A stretch of 58,729 bases of DNA from an uncultured Eubacteriales bacterium. Its GTDB lineage: Bacteria > Bacillota > Clostridia > Christensenellales > Aristaeellaceae. Under the pieces are notes generated by a model that was not told the DNA's origin, ran no database searches, and saw only the letters and a program-made list of their open reading frames with translations. The stretch is from positions 4,029 to 62,757 of the forward strand of contig CADBEB010000017.1 in NCBI GenBank assembly GCA_902793605.1, in the 5' to 3' direction. The position numbers were made by a program, and so were the translations under genes. Below are positions 1-8,559 of this stretch, piece by piece (within the stretch, counting starts at the first letter, position 1; each line of letters starts with the position of its first letter).

Positions 1-957
1 GACGTCTGTACACCGCCGTTTGTTCATGCGGAAATATCGATCAACGCACTGAAGAGCGGAAAGAACGTTGTATGCGAAAAGCCCATGGCGGCATCCCTGG
101 AGGAGTGCGATGCGATGCTGAAAGCCCGGGACGAGAGCGGGAAGAAGCTGTCGATCATCGCACAGAACCGTTTCCGCTTACCGGTTCGCAACCTGAAAGC
201 GCTGCTGGACAGCGGCATGGCCGGGAAAGTCCGGCATGTGACCGTCAATTCCCTGTGGTTCCGCGGACACAGTTACTATGACCTGTGGTGGCGCGGTACC
301 TGGGAGACGGAAGGCGGCGGCTGCACGCTGAACCATGCGGTCCACCACATCGATATGCTCGGCTGGATGATGGGGACCCCGGAACGGATTACGAGCGTGC
401 TGGCCAACACCGGACACGACAATGCCGAGGTGGAGGATCTTTCCGTATCCGTGGCGGAATATCCCGGTGCGCTGGCGACCGTGACCGCTTCTGTCGTAGA
501 CCACGGGGAGGATCAAGCCCTGATCTTCCAGTGCGAGAAGGCGAAGATCGCTTTCCCGTACAGCGTATTTGCCTCACAGCCCCAGCCGAACGGATTTCCG
601 CTGGCCGAACCGGATGAAGCGTTTGCCAAAGCGGCGGGAGACTACCTGGCCAAGCTGCCGCCGGTTCCGTATGAGATGCATGTGGGCCAGCTGGAGAATG
701 TACTGAGCGCACTGGAGAATGACACGGAGCCGGCGATCACCGGCGAAGACGGCCGAAGGACGATTGAGCTGATCAGTGCGATCTACGAGGCCGGGTCGAC
801 CCGGACAGCCGTGTCCCTGCCGTTGAGCCCGGACGATCCCTTCTACACGGTGGAAGGAATCCGGGACGGTGTACCGCATTTCTATCAGAAGACTGCTTCG
901 GTGGAGAGCCAGGACGGAGAACTCTCCTTCGGCAATTTCCGGAAAGGGGAAAAGTGA
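1..957 (+). CDS. Gfo/Idh/MocA family NAD(P)-dependent oxidoreductase (5' end missing)
   Basis: The reading frame is already open at base 1, so the N-terminal part of the Rossmann fold with its GxGxxG loop lies outside the window. What remains (318 residues) opens with the family hallmark around window residues 20-30 (GKNVVCEKPMA; the EKP lysine is the usual catalytic-site lysine), followed by a second-domain motif NHAVHHIDMLGWM that matches the conserved substrate-site His/Asp segment. These cytoplasmic enzymes oxidise or reduce sugars, inositols or related polyols with NAD(P). The next gene is the same family and overlaps this stop codon, so the two are co-translated and probably act on the same or consecutive substrates. 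Substrate specificity cannot be read from the sequence. Confidence 0.9.
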   Translation, partial: DVCTPPFVHAEISINALKSGKNVVCEKPMAASLEECDAMLKARDESGKKLSIIAQNRFRLPVRNLKALLDSGMAGKVRHVTVNSLWFRGHSYYDLWWRGTWETEGGGCTLNHAVHHIDMLGWMMGTPERITSVLANTGHDNAEVEDLSVSVAEYPGALATVTASVVDHGEDQALIFQCEKAKIAFPYSVFASQPQPNGFPLAEPDEAFAKAAGDYLAKLPPVPYEMHVGQLENVLSALENDTEPAITGEDGRRTIELISAIYEAGSTRTAVSLPLSPDDPFYTVEGIRDGVPHFYQKTASVESQDGELSFGNFRKGEK

Positions 958-2033
958 TGAACGTCTCAGATGGTATGAACTATGCCCCGAAGGGAAAACC
1001 CAGTCCGGTCGTCAAGCCGGGAGAATTCATCTTCTCTGCGGTACGGCTGGATCACGGGCATATCTACGGCATGTGCAACGGACTGACGGAAGCCGGCGGA
1101 ACGCTGAAATATGTCTATGATCCGGATCCCGGCAAGGTGAAGGCATTCCTGAAAGCCTTTCCGCAGGCTAAGGCTGTCCGGAGCGAAGAGGAAGCGCTGA
1201 ACGATCCGGAAACGCAGATGATCGCCGGTGCTGCCGTCACGAGCGAACGCTGCGCCCTGGGGCTCCGTGCCATGAGCGCAGGGAAGGATTATTTTACCGA
1301 CAAGGCACCTTTCACAACGCTGGAACAGCTCGCTGACGCCCGTGAGGCGGTAAAGAAGACCGGGAAAAAATATATGGTCTACTATGCGGAGCGGCTGCAC
1401 GACGAGGGATCCATCCTGGCCGGATATATTGCCGAATCCGGCGAGATCGGGAAGGTGATCTCCGTGACAGGCTTCGGACCGCATCGCCTGGGCGCGCCGG
1501 GAAGGCCGGCCTGGTTCTTTGAGCGGGAGAAGTACGGCGGGATCCTGTGCGACATCGGGAGCCACCAGCTGGAGCAGTTCCTGTACTACGCGAAGGAAGA
1601 GAATGCCGAGGTCACAGCCAGCCGCATCGCCAACTTTGCTCACCCGGAGTATCCGGAGCTGGAAGACTTTGGTGACTGCCAGATCACCGGAAAGAACGGT
1701 GCAGCCGGATACTTCCGCCTGGACTGGTTCACGCCGGATGGGCTGAGAACCTGGGGCGACGGTCGGATGTTCATCCAGGGAACAAAGGGCTTCATTGAGA
1801 TCCGGAAATACGTGAACCTTGCTTCCGAAAAGGACGGAGGCGGGCATGTGTTTGTCGTGAACGACCAGGGAGAAAAATACCTGAACGCGACAGGCGTGAC
1901 AGGCTATCCTTTCTTCGGTCAGCTGATCCTGGACTGCCTGAACCGGACGGAGAATGCGATGACGCAGGAGCATGCGTTCAAAGCGGCTGAACTGAGTTTA
2001 CAAGCTCAGTTGCAGGCAAAAAGAATAGGATAA
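957..2033 (+). CDS. Gfo/Idh/MocA family oxidoreductase, divergent cofactor loop
   Basis: This 358-residue protein is in the same family as the preceding gene. ATG at 957 overlaps the upstream TGA (TGATG) and lies after GGAAAGGGG; a GTG one codon earlier is possible. The N-terminal strand-loop-helix (FSAVRLDHGHIYGMCNGL, about residues 22-39) lacks the canonical GxGxxG, and the EKP motif is DKAPF. A C-terminal-domain motif GILCDIGSHQLEQFLYY corresponds to the DxGxH substrate segment, with Gln where Asp is common. The family assignment is firm from overall layout and length. The altered cofactor loop and EKP site mean activity or cofactor use could differ from typical members. It forms an operon with the partial gene upstream. 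Confidence 0.85.
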   Translation: MNVSDGMNYAPKGKPSPVVKPGEFIFSAVRLDHGHIYGMCNGLTEAGGTLKYVYDPDPGKVKAFLKAFPQAKAVRSEEEALNDPETQMIAGAAVTSERCALGLRAMSAGKDYFTDKAPFTTLEQLADAREAVKKTGKKYMVYYAERLHDEGSILAGYIAESGEIGKVISVTGFGPHRLGAPGRPAWFFEREKYGGILCDIGSHQLEQFLYYAKEENAEVTASRIANFAHPEYPELEDFGDCQITGKNGAAGYFRLDWFTPDGLRTWGDGRMFIQGTKGFIEIRKYVNLASEKDGGGHVFVVNDQGEKYLNATGVTGYPFFGQLILDCLNRTENAMTQEHAFKAAELSLQAQLQAKRIG

Positions 2034-2061
2034 GGGAACTCTATTGGATTTGAGGTTTAGC

Positions 2062-2241
2062 ATGGAAAGAAACAAGATCCGGCTGGGGATCATCAGGATC
2101 GGAGCATTGCAGGACGATCCCGGCCGGGAACCGGACAAACGAATCGCCGGTTCACGCAAAACGAAAACCGGCGATATTACCTATGAAACAAACCACAACG
2201 GCACCGGTGCGCGCCTTAGCGGACCAGATCATACATCATGA
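2062..2241 (+). pseudogene. Possible 5' scrap of a third oxidoreductase
   Basis: After GAGG and a six-base gap an ATG opens a frame whose first residues (MERNKIRLGIIRIGAL) look like the first beta strand and glycine loop of a Gfo/Idh/MocA enzyme. The similarity stops after about 17 residues and the frame then runs through a hairpin and into the end of the opposing methyltransferase gene. I read it as a truncated remnant of a third oxidoreductase lost from the operon. It could also be chance, since only a short stretch is informative. Confidence 0.3.
2143..2175 (-). terminator. Hairpin between convergent genes, likely terminator
   Basis: Perfect 10-bp arms ATCGCCGGTT (2143-2152) and AACCGGCGAT (2166-2175) enclose a 13-base loop. 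On the minus strand the stem is followed by TCGTTTGT, weakly T-rich, so it best serves the methyltransferase gene. It may also stop the oxidoreductase operon coming the other way. Confidence 0.5.
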
Positions 2242-2962
2242 TTCCGGCGGCCACAGCGACGTTCAGGGATTCCGCACCGCCGCGCATGGGCAGGCAGAGA
2301 TGATGGGTGGCAACAGCCTTGACTGCATCGGAGACACCATTGCCTTCGTTGCCGACGACAAGGACAAAGGAAGGGGCGACATTGCTCCGTTCATAGAAGG
2401 GTTCACCGTCCAGCTGGGAAGAGAGGACGGAAAAGCCCTTCTTTTTTATATTTTCCAACGCTTCCGGAAGGGAAGGCGGAAAGGAGAAACCAAGGCGGAA
2501 GATGCTGCCCATGGTCGCCCGGAGAACCTTGGGGGAGAAGAGATCTGCGCACTCCCGGCTGAAAAGGATGCCGTCAAAGCCGGCAGCGTCCGCTGTGCGC
2601 ACGATGGTGCCGACGTTGCCCGGATCCTGCACGCCGTCGAGGGCCAGCAGGCGGGGGCCGGAAACAGGCTTCGTTTCGAGGGTCAGTACGGCGGCAACAC
2701 CCTGGGGCGTTTTCGTGTCGGAGACAGCGCTGAACACATGCTCCGGGAGGACAAAGGAAGGAATGGACGGAGGAAAATCAAAGCTGCCGGCGTGGTCTTC
2801 GCGGAGCAGGATGGTCTCCACACTGAAGGAGGAGGAAAGGGCTTCCCTGACCATTTTGGGGCCTTCCACCAGGAAAGCATGATGGGTCTCCCGGCCTTTC
2901 TTATCCTTTAAGGAACGCCAGGCAAGAACCCTGGGATTTTTGAGGGAGGATATGGTTTCCAT
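2216..2962 (-). CDS. TrmH/SpoU family RNA 2'-O-methyltransferase
   Basis: A cytoplasmic enzyme predicted to methylate a ribose 2'-OH in rRNA or tRNA using S-adenosylmethionine. The 248-residue protein has the N-terminal substrate-binding segment (SSLKNPRVLAWRSLKDKKGR) followed by the three SPOUT knot motifs: DGVQDPGNVGTIVRTADAAG with the invariant Asn-Arg pair, VGNEGNGVSD, and LPMRGGAESLNVAVAAGIMM near the C-terminus. An in-frame opening reaches back to 3064 through the repeat block, but GAAAGGATC sits just upstream of ATG 2962 and the family homology begins there, so 2962 is the start. It lies downstream of the large actin-like gene on the same strand, separated by 98 bases of tandem repeat. 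Confidence 0.92.
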   Translation of the reverse strand: METISSLKNPRVLAWRSLKDKKGRETHHAFLVEGPKMVREALSSSFSVETILLREDHAGSFDFPPSIPSFVLPEHVFSAVSDTKTPQGVAAVLTLETKPVSGPRLLALDGVQDPGNVGTIVRTADAAGFDGILFSRECADLFSPKVLRATMGSIFRLGFSFPPSLPEALENIKKKGFSVLSSQLDGEPFYERSNVAPSFVLVVGNEGNGVSDAVKAVATHHLCLPMRGGAESLNVAVAAGIMMYDLVR

Positions 2963-2979
2963 AGCTGTGATCCTTTCTT

Positions 2980-3053
2980 GGGACAAAAGGTGCCTGTCCC
3001 CAAGTGTCCCATTATCCAAAATGGGACAGATGGTGCCTGTCCCCAAGTGTCCC
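2980..3053. repeat. Two tandem 43-bp units with inverted GGGACA/TGTCCC
   Basis: A 22-base sequence beginning GGTGCCTGTCCCC is repeated exactly at 2989-3010 and 3032-3053. Each copy is preceded by GGGACA (2980-2985, 3023-3028), giving GGGACA...TGTCCC hairpins at a 43-base period. The motif GGTGCCTGTCCCC is one I recognise from dispersed intergenic repeats in many bacterial genomes, sometimes linked to REP-associated (Y1/TnpA-like) transposases; no such transposase is in this window. The block begins 7 bases before (on the plus strand) the stop codon of the large protein and fills the gap to the methyltransferase ribosome binding site. Confidence 0.85.
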
Positions 3054-3060
3054 AAGTGTC

Positions 3061-6000
3061 TCAAATGAGGTCGAGGAGGGAGGTGATCCAGGCGGAGAGG
3101 GCGTCGAAGGGTTTGAGGGTGGTGCTTTCCGTGAAGGACTGATCGATTGCTGCGGTGACAACTGATTCACCATACGGAGTAAAGGGATGGTAGAAATCAC
3201 CGGTGAAGAAATTAGGGAAAAGGATTGCAGCGGACGCTGGGAATTCCTTCGCGAAGCGGATCAGGAACTGCGGGAGGAGCTCCTCCGGACGGACGGAAAT
3301 CGCCGCCGGAACAACGGAGGGATCCGGCAGATCCGGAGTGATCTGCTGCAGGACGGAGAGTCCGGCCGGAATCTCCATCTTTTTCTCCGTAGAGAAGAGC
3401 AGAGAGAGGGAAGCGACACGACGGTTCCGGAACATGGTGAGACAATGCCAAAGGCCGGTCTTTACCTGATCCGGCAGGCCTTCCAGAAGGAGAGAACCGC
3501 GGCCCGCCAGGCAGAGGCTCATTTGCTCCGGCAGGAAGTCGTTTTTTCCCGGATCAGCGGAGATCTGCAGGAGAATCAGGCCGGAGAGCATCATGAGGAA
3601 GCTGAAATGGAGCAGCAACAGGGAACCGAGGCGGGTCGGCAGCCCGTTTACAGGATTATAGAGCAGCGCGGGCAGGAGGAAAGCATAGCGGTCCGCAATA
3701 AAGCTGTCGAGCGCAAGACGTGAATGGCGCAGGGCAGAAGGATCCGCCTTTGCGTTATTCAGGATCCGCTCCAGAAGAGAGAGGTCCTGCAGGAAGAGCG
3801 GATCCTGCACATACCCCAGGTCCTGACGAAGAAGCGAAGGATCCCGCAGGAGGGACGGAAGCAGCATGTAATGGATCCCAAGGGGAATCTGGCAGGTTCT
3901 CACAGCCTGTTCTCTTCCGCGAAGGAAAAGTGAGATATCCGCCGTACAGGCTCCGATATCAAGCACCATAAACCCGCCGCGCGTATCTTCGGGAGCACAG
4001 AGACGGAAATAGGCCCCTAGGGCCGAGCTCTCCGCGGCAAAGGTGACCAGCGGCTGATTCTCAGGTACCGGAAAACCCGCGGCCTCGTTCACTTCCCGGG
4101 CAAGTGAAATGAACAGCTCCCGGAGCTTTTCCCGTCCCGCCTTCGCCATCTCGTCCGGTATGGCAAACCGCCACAGGAGGGAAGCCAGACCATCTGAGCG
4201 AGCCTGCAGCGCAGTCATCAGCATGATCTGATGCAGGCAGAGGACGATGGAACGTCCTTTCTCTTCTTCCCACTTGAGACAGGTGTATAAGGCGCCTGAA
4301 GGAATTGAGAGGACCTCCTGAAGGCCGGAGGACATCAGAACGATTCCGTCTTCAAAGGGCATTGGTTCACTGCCGGGGACGTTCCGGAAGATCCGGGATG
4401 CTGTCGGCAGCAGCGCGGAAACGGGGACGGCCGGCAGAAATTCACGCCGGAGCAGATCCCGGGAAGTCGCTGGATTGTTGAGCAGTGTGCGTACCATGAC
4501 AGCGCCCTGAAGCGGTTTCCGGTTATGACCGGAAGACAGCACGACCGAAGTGCCGACCGATCCGAAATCGATGCAGGCAGTGACGTTTCCTTCCTTCCGG
4601 ATCTCCGGGGCGGGGAGCAGATTCAGAATGGATCCGACTGAATCCGGTCCATGGCTGAAGGAAAAGCACAGCGGAAAGGATGCTGTCCTGGATACGGTCC
4701 TGGAAGTCTTTTCACGGACTGGGATGAAAGAGGAACCATCCGCGGTAAAGATCTTCACATCCGTGGAAGCAGGCAGGTTTGTATAGACGAGATAAGCTTT
4801 CCAATCTTCCGGTAAGAACGGAAGGTTCGGCCAGACTGCCAAGGTAGGAATGTCATGGGCATAAAGGGTTACGATCTCATCCGCAGCATATGTCCGAAGC
4901 AGACGGACAGGAAAACTTCCTTCCAGGGTCAGGACAACTTTAATGCCGCCTTTGTCGGCCCGCTCAAAGGAAAGCAGACCCTGCCGGACGAGCGTCCGGC
5001 CTTCGGGAAGTCGGCACAGGGCATGCGCCAGGTCGTCCGAAAACGGCGGCAGGACGGCATCCGACTGAATGACCGGCTGATCGGCAGGAGCTTCTGCTTC
5101 TGCCCGGGGGATTTCAGCCGGTGGCAGGACACACATTGTGCTAAGAAGCGAATCCCCGATGATCTCCCCGGCCCGGGCGGGGAATAAAGCCAGACGTTCA
5201 CTGAATGGCCTGAGTGCATAGCATGCCAGGTCGCTGCCCAGCGATTCTGTGAGGATCGTCAGGACAGAGGGTGATTGCGGATCCCAGGGCCAGGTGAGCT
5301 CAGTGACCGTATCCGCGACCGGGCGTGACGCTTTCTCCAGAAGCTTCAGGACAACGTCCCGGGCTTCCGGACGGGCATCCGGATAACGCTCCAGCAGAAG
5401 ATTCAGTTCACGGACCAGCGCGTCGTGATAATCATCAGATGAGCGCGCGAGCGTTTGGCATTCTCCCTCCAGCAGGTTCAGGATATAGTTTTCCGCGGGG
5501 AGCGGGATGCCTTCCAGCAGTATATTGGAACTCTCCCGGGCAAAGGGGACATCCCGGTAGCAGAAAACGATATCATCCGGGACGCTGCACAGGGAGGCCG
5601 GCACGTCCTGCTGACCAGACAGGCAGGAAGCCACGTCGTCTTTTGTAAGAAAACGCTCATAGAAACAGGTTTCACGGACTAAGGAAGAGGAGAACGCCGG
5701 CAGCAGCCGAAGGCCGAAGGCCGCCTTCAGCCGCAGTTCCATCCGGTCCGGCAGGACGCGGGCTTCGTCATCTCCGGAAAGATCCTGCAGGAAACCGGAG
5801 AGGAAGGAACGGAAGGAAGGAGCCGCCGAGGCGGGAAGCGCATCCAGCATACGGGACAGCTGCTCCTTCAGGATGGCACGGTCGCCTTCACAGAGCAGGG
5901 AACAGGGATCCCGGAAAACCGAGGCGTCCGCGTCAAACCACGGAGCGGCAAAAGCCGGCATCAGCAAAGCCTGGGCAGAAGTCCTGCGGGCAGGAATCAG

Positions 6001-8229
6001 GTCCCGGCCGGGCAGGATCAGCGCGAAAGGCTGTGACACGGTTTCCTTTCCGAGGGAGATGATCCAGACCCGGTCCGCCCGGTATGCTGTAAGCCAGGCG
6101 CGAAGGACAGGGGATGCTTCCGCGTTCAGGGGTTCGAAAACAAGCGAGGCTTCCGCCGAAACTCTTCTCCGGTACTGGCGCAGAAGCAGGCAAGCCAGGA
6201 GTCCCCGTTTCTCAGCGACCGGATCGGCCGGATCACCGACAAGGCCGGAAAGCAGCGGCAGAATCGATGAAACCGTTAACAGGGGCGCCCTCGGATAAAG
6301 GTCAGGAAGAAGCGGGAAAGCCGGAAGGGATCCGGCGGACAGGAAACGAAGGGAAGAGACCTCCTCGCGGCTGACCGTCAGGGCGGACAGGATCAGCTTG
6401 CAGAGAGGCTTGAGAGACGAATCATCGGAAACAGAGGAAAGAAGCTCCTTCAGCAGCGTCTTGATATCCGAAAGCTGCCCGTCGTGGAACAGGTCCGGGA
6501 GCAGGGCGCGGATTTCCTTCCGGATCGGCTCCGCACTGTCCGGCTCCGCGAGCAGCAAAGCGGACAGCTTCTCCGCCGCCTCTGCCGTCAGCAGGCGGGA
6601 GGTGCAGGGCGTCAGGGAAACGGAAACATCCTCCGGGAGATCCGCCGGTTCCGAATCGGGAAGCGGGACTTCCAGATCCTTTTCACAGCGAAGCACGGCG
6701 GCCTTCAGCAGCCGGATACGGCGGGCCTGGGCTGCCAGGGCAAGATGCGTCGGGTTTTCTTCCGGAGACGGATGCGCCGCTTTTTCCTCAGCGGCAGCCA
6801 AAGCGTCCCGGCAGCGCTGCAGGCAGTCTATCAGCGCGGGCTGAGCAAAGCAGCCGCCCATCGCGGCAAGCAGCCGGTTCCGCTGTTCGGTTTCCTCCTT
6901 CAGTTGGGCCGCGATGTCATCCAGACGGCGCTGCTGCTTTTCCTCCTCGGTATCCGCCAGGGACACCCGATGGACCGGCTTGATCTGCATGATACCGGCC
7001 TCTTCCGCTTCCGCGACGGAAACGTCATATTCGGAAGCGACGGTCACCGTCCGGCCGCAGGCAGCAATCGCCTGCTGCCATACCGGATCACTGACCTCCG
7101 GGCTCCTGAGCGGGTCGGGAAGAAAACGGATCAGCGACAACAACTCGGAAAGCATCGCCTTCAGCGTACGCTCTATCCTGTTGATCTCTCCCAAAAGGGC
7201 AGAAGGATCACTGTCCTTGCTGAATAACCGTTTGAAGAGCCCGTTGCGCGTATTCGGGGCCAGGGATCGAAGCGCGGAGGGATGATCCGCATAGGCGCGC
7301 AGCGCGGGGAAAAGGTCCGAAAGGAGCCAGGCGGAGCAGTGAACAAAAGCGGAAAACGGCTTTGCCTGTTCCCCGAGTGCCTGAAGCGTCAGAATACCGG
7401 GGACTTCCAGCGTATGCAGCCCCGGCGCAGGCTCTTTTTCTGCAGAACAGACCTGCCCGAGAATCCGGGCGACAGCAACATAAGCCAGGCGCCAGGAACC
7501 TTCGGACTGATTCAGGAAAGAAGGAAGGGATACCAGCCAGCAGGCATCGACCGGCGCGGTACTGTCCTCATCGGGACGCGCGACCAGATGCTGTTCTTCC
7601 ATGGCCCGCAGTGTTTCTGCCAGCGTCCGGTTTTCCAGTTCGGAAGGGGGAGAAGAACGTTTTGCCAGACAGAGCAGGGAAACAAAAACGGTATCATCCG
7701 GAACAGTTTCGTGCAGATTGCGCAAAATCGCGAAGACAGCCCCGGCGGAGAAGGGATCGCAAAGATCGCACAGGAGGCAAACCCGGACCTTCTCATCTTC
7801 TTCCTTTCCGGCGTTCACTGCCGACCGGATCCGTCCCGCCCAATCCGAAAAAGGGGCCAGGGAATCCGGGGAATCCAGCAGGGAAGCAAAAGCCCATTCC
7901 ACCGCTTCCCGGTCTGTTTTATACGACAGGGGAACTCCTTTTCCGCGCAGCGCGCCGATCAGCGCGGAAGAAGACGGATCGGACGACAGCTCCGTGACGG
8001 ACGGAAGCTGCGGGCGGAAGGCTTCGAAGCGAAACGAGGAAGCAAAGAGCGGACAGTCACTGTTCAGATCCCGTACCAGGGCGGGAAGCAGACTCTCCGG
8101 CTCCGCGTCACAGATATGAAGAATATCCAGATCGGCCACTGCACGTGCCGCCCCGCAGGAAAGCGAAGCAAGGACCGTAGGCAAAGAAAGACCCGCGGCA
8201 TGCCCGACCGGAAGAAAGAACGACTTCAA
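3061..8229 (-). CDS. Giant protein with C-terminal actin/Hsp70-like ATPase domain and possible tubulin-like N-terminus
   Basis: I do not recognise a named family for this 1722-residue protein. The C-terminal third (about residues 1210-1720) carries actin/Hsp70-superfamily signatures: a phosphate-1 loop CIDFGSVGTSVVLSSG near residue 1215 and a phosphate-2 loop MVLDIGACTADISLFL near 1419. The first 60 residues (FFLPVGHAAGLSLPTVLASL) and a segment near residue 154 (CDLCDPFSAGAVFAILRNL) sit where tubulin-like (Tubulin_2) proteins have their glycine-rich nucleotide loops, but the glycines are largely gone, so this reading is tentative. A charged helical stretch near residues 430-465 looks coiled coil. 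There is no signal peptide or clear membrane helix, so it should be cytoplasmic. TTG 8229 is preferred because AAAGAAGGG lies just upstream; an earlier TTG at 8259 has no ribosome binding site. It is divergent from the adhesin gene. Alternative: a distant SrfB-like virulence-factor protein. Confidence 0.6.
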   Translation of the reverse strand: MKSFFLPVGHAAGLSLPTVLASLSCGAARAVADLDILHICDAEPESLLPALVRDLNSDCPLFASSFRFEAFRPQLPSVTELSSDPSSSALIGALRGKGVPLSYKTDREAVEWAFASLLDSPDSLAPFSDWAGRIRSAVNAGKEEDEKVRVCLLCDLCDPFSAGAVFAILRNLHETVPDDTVFVSLLCLAKRSSPPSELENRTLAETLRAMEEQHLVARPDEDSTAPVDACWLVSLPSFLNQSEGSWRLAYVAVARILGQVCSAEKEPAPGLHTLEVPGILTLQALGEQAKPFSAFVHCSAWLLSDLFPALRAYADHPSALRSLAPNTRNGLFKRLFSKDSDPSALLGEINRIERTLKAMLSELLSLIRFLPDPLRSPEVSDPVWQQAIAACGRTVTVASEYDVSVAEAEEAGIMQIKPVHRVSLADTEEEKQQRRLDDIAAQLKEETEQRNRLLAAMGGCFAQPALIDCLQRCRDALAAAEEKAAHPSPEENPTHLALAAQARRIRLLKAAVLRCEKDLEVPLPDSEPADLPEDVSVSLTPCTSRLLTAEAAEKLSALLLAEPDSAEPIRKEIRALLPDLFHDGQLSDIKTLLKELLSSVSDDSSLKPLCKLILSALTVSREEVSSLRFLSAGSLPAFPLLPDLYPRAPLLTVSSILPLLSGLVGDPADPVAEKRGLLACLLLRQYRRRVSAEASLVFEPLNAEASPVLRAWLTAYRADRVWIISLGKETVSQPFALILPGRDLIPARRTSAQALLMPAFAAPWFDADASVFRDPCSLLCEGDRAILKEQLSRMLDALPASAAPSFRSFLSGFLQDLSGDDEARVLPDRMELRLKAAFGLRLLPAFSSSLVRETCFYERFLTKDDVASCLSGQQDVPASLCSVPDDIVFCYRDVPFARESSNILLEGIPLPAENYILNLLEGECQTLARSSDDYHDALVRELNLLLERYPDARPEARDVVLKLLEKASRPVADTVTELTWPWDPQSPSVLTILTESLGSDLACYALRPFSERLALFPARAGEIIGDSLLSTMCVLPPAEIPRAEAEAPADQPVIQSDAVLPPFSDDLAHALCRLPEGRTLVRQGLLSFERADKGGIKVVLTLEGSFPVRLLRTYAADEIVTLYAHDIPTLAVWPNLPFLPEDWKAYLVYTNLPASTDVKIFTADGSSFIPVREKTSRTVSRTASFPLCFSFSHGPDSVGSILNLLPAPEIRKEGNVTACIDFGSVGTSVVLSSGHNRKPLQGAVMVRTLLNNPATSRDLLRREFLPAVPVSALLPTASRIFRNVPGSEPMPFEDGIVLMSSGLQEVLSIPSGALYTCLKWEEEKGRSIVLCLHQIMLMTALQARSDGLASLLWRFAIPDEMAKAGREKLRELFISLAREVNEAAGFPVPENQPLVTFAAESSALGAYFRLCAPEDTRGGFMVLDIGACTADISLFLRGREQAVRTCQIPLGIHYMLLPSLLRDPSLLRQDLGYVQDPLFLQDLSLLERILNNAKADPSALRHSRLALDSFIADRYAFLLPALLYNPVNGLPTRLGSLLLLHFSFLMMLSGLILLQISADPGKNDFLPEQMSLCLAGRGSLLLEGLPDQVKTGLWHCLTMFRNRRVASLSLLFSTEKKMEIPAGLSVLQQITPDLPDPSVVPAAISVRPEELLPQFLIRFAKEFPASAAILFPNFFTGDFYHPFTPYGESVVTAAIDQSFTESTTLKPFDALSAWITSLLDLI

Positions 8230-8559
8230 AGGTTTCCCTTCTTTCAAAAAGCATAACAATCAATATTTCGACACGTCGAAGCAAAAACCCTCGCAAAGCG
8301 ATCTCGCTGCAGAACGATAAAACTCCCAAAAAGTTACAGACAAAGCAAAAAGTCAAAAGCAAGGGAGAGTTACATAACCAATCGCCAATTGTTACACGAA
8401 AGGCCGGTTTTGCGCAAAAAAACAGGAAAAAACTTTGAAGAAAACGTTACGAAATATTGAATTTCATGTGGTTCGTGGTAAAATATAAGGTTGAAGAAGT
8501 ATATTCTTCGAACTGGCGGTTACACCATAAACAGTAACCGGAAGGAAAGGAGGGAGAGC
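8230..8559. promoter_or_regulatory. Divergent intergenic region with GTTAC boxes and palindromes
   Basis: No gene is seen in these 330 bases. GTTAC occurs at 8333, 8369, 8391, 8446 and 8519 on the plus strand, and its complement GTAAC at 8534. The last two form a perfect inverted repeat CGGTTAC-N10-GTAACCG (8517-8540) in the adhesin leader. A second palindrome, TTCGAC-AC-GTCGAA (8267-8280), lies 38 bases upstream of the minus-strand TTG start. These look like operator sites for one or two regulators controlling the divergent pair; that is inference. Confidence 0.45.
8457..8484 (+). promoter_or_regulatory. Candidate promoter of the giant adhesin gene
   Basis: TTGAAT (8457-8462), a 16-base spacer and TAAAAT (8479-8484) resemble a sigma-70/A promoter. 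Transcription would begin near 8491, leaving a leader of about 70 bases that holds the CGGTTAC inverted repeat and the AGGAGG site. Confidence 0.5.

Noticed and set aside
2980..3053. CRISPR array
   Set aside because: Only two units, no unique spacers of regular size and no cas genes; it is a tandem hairpin repeat.
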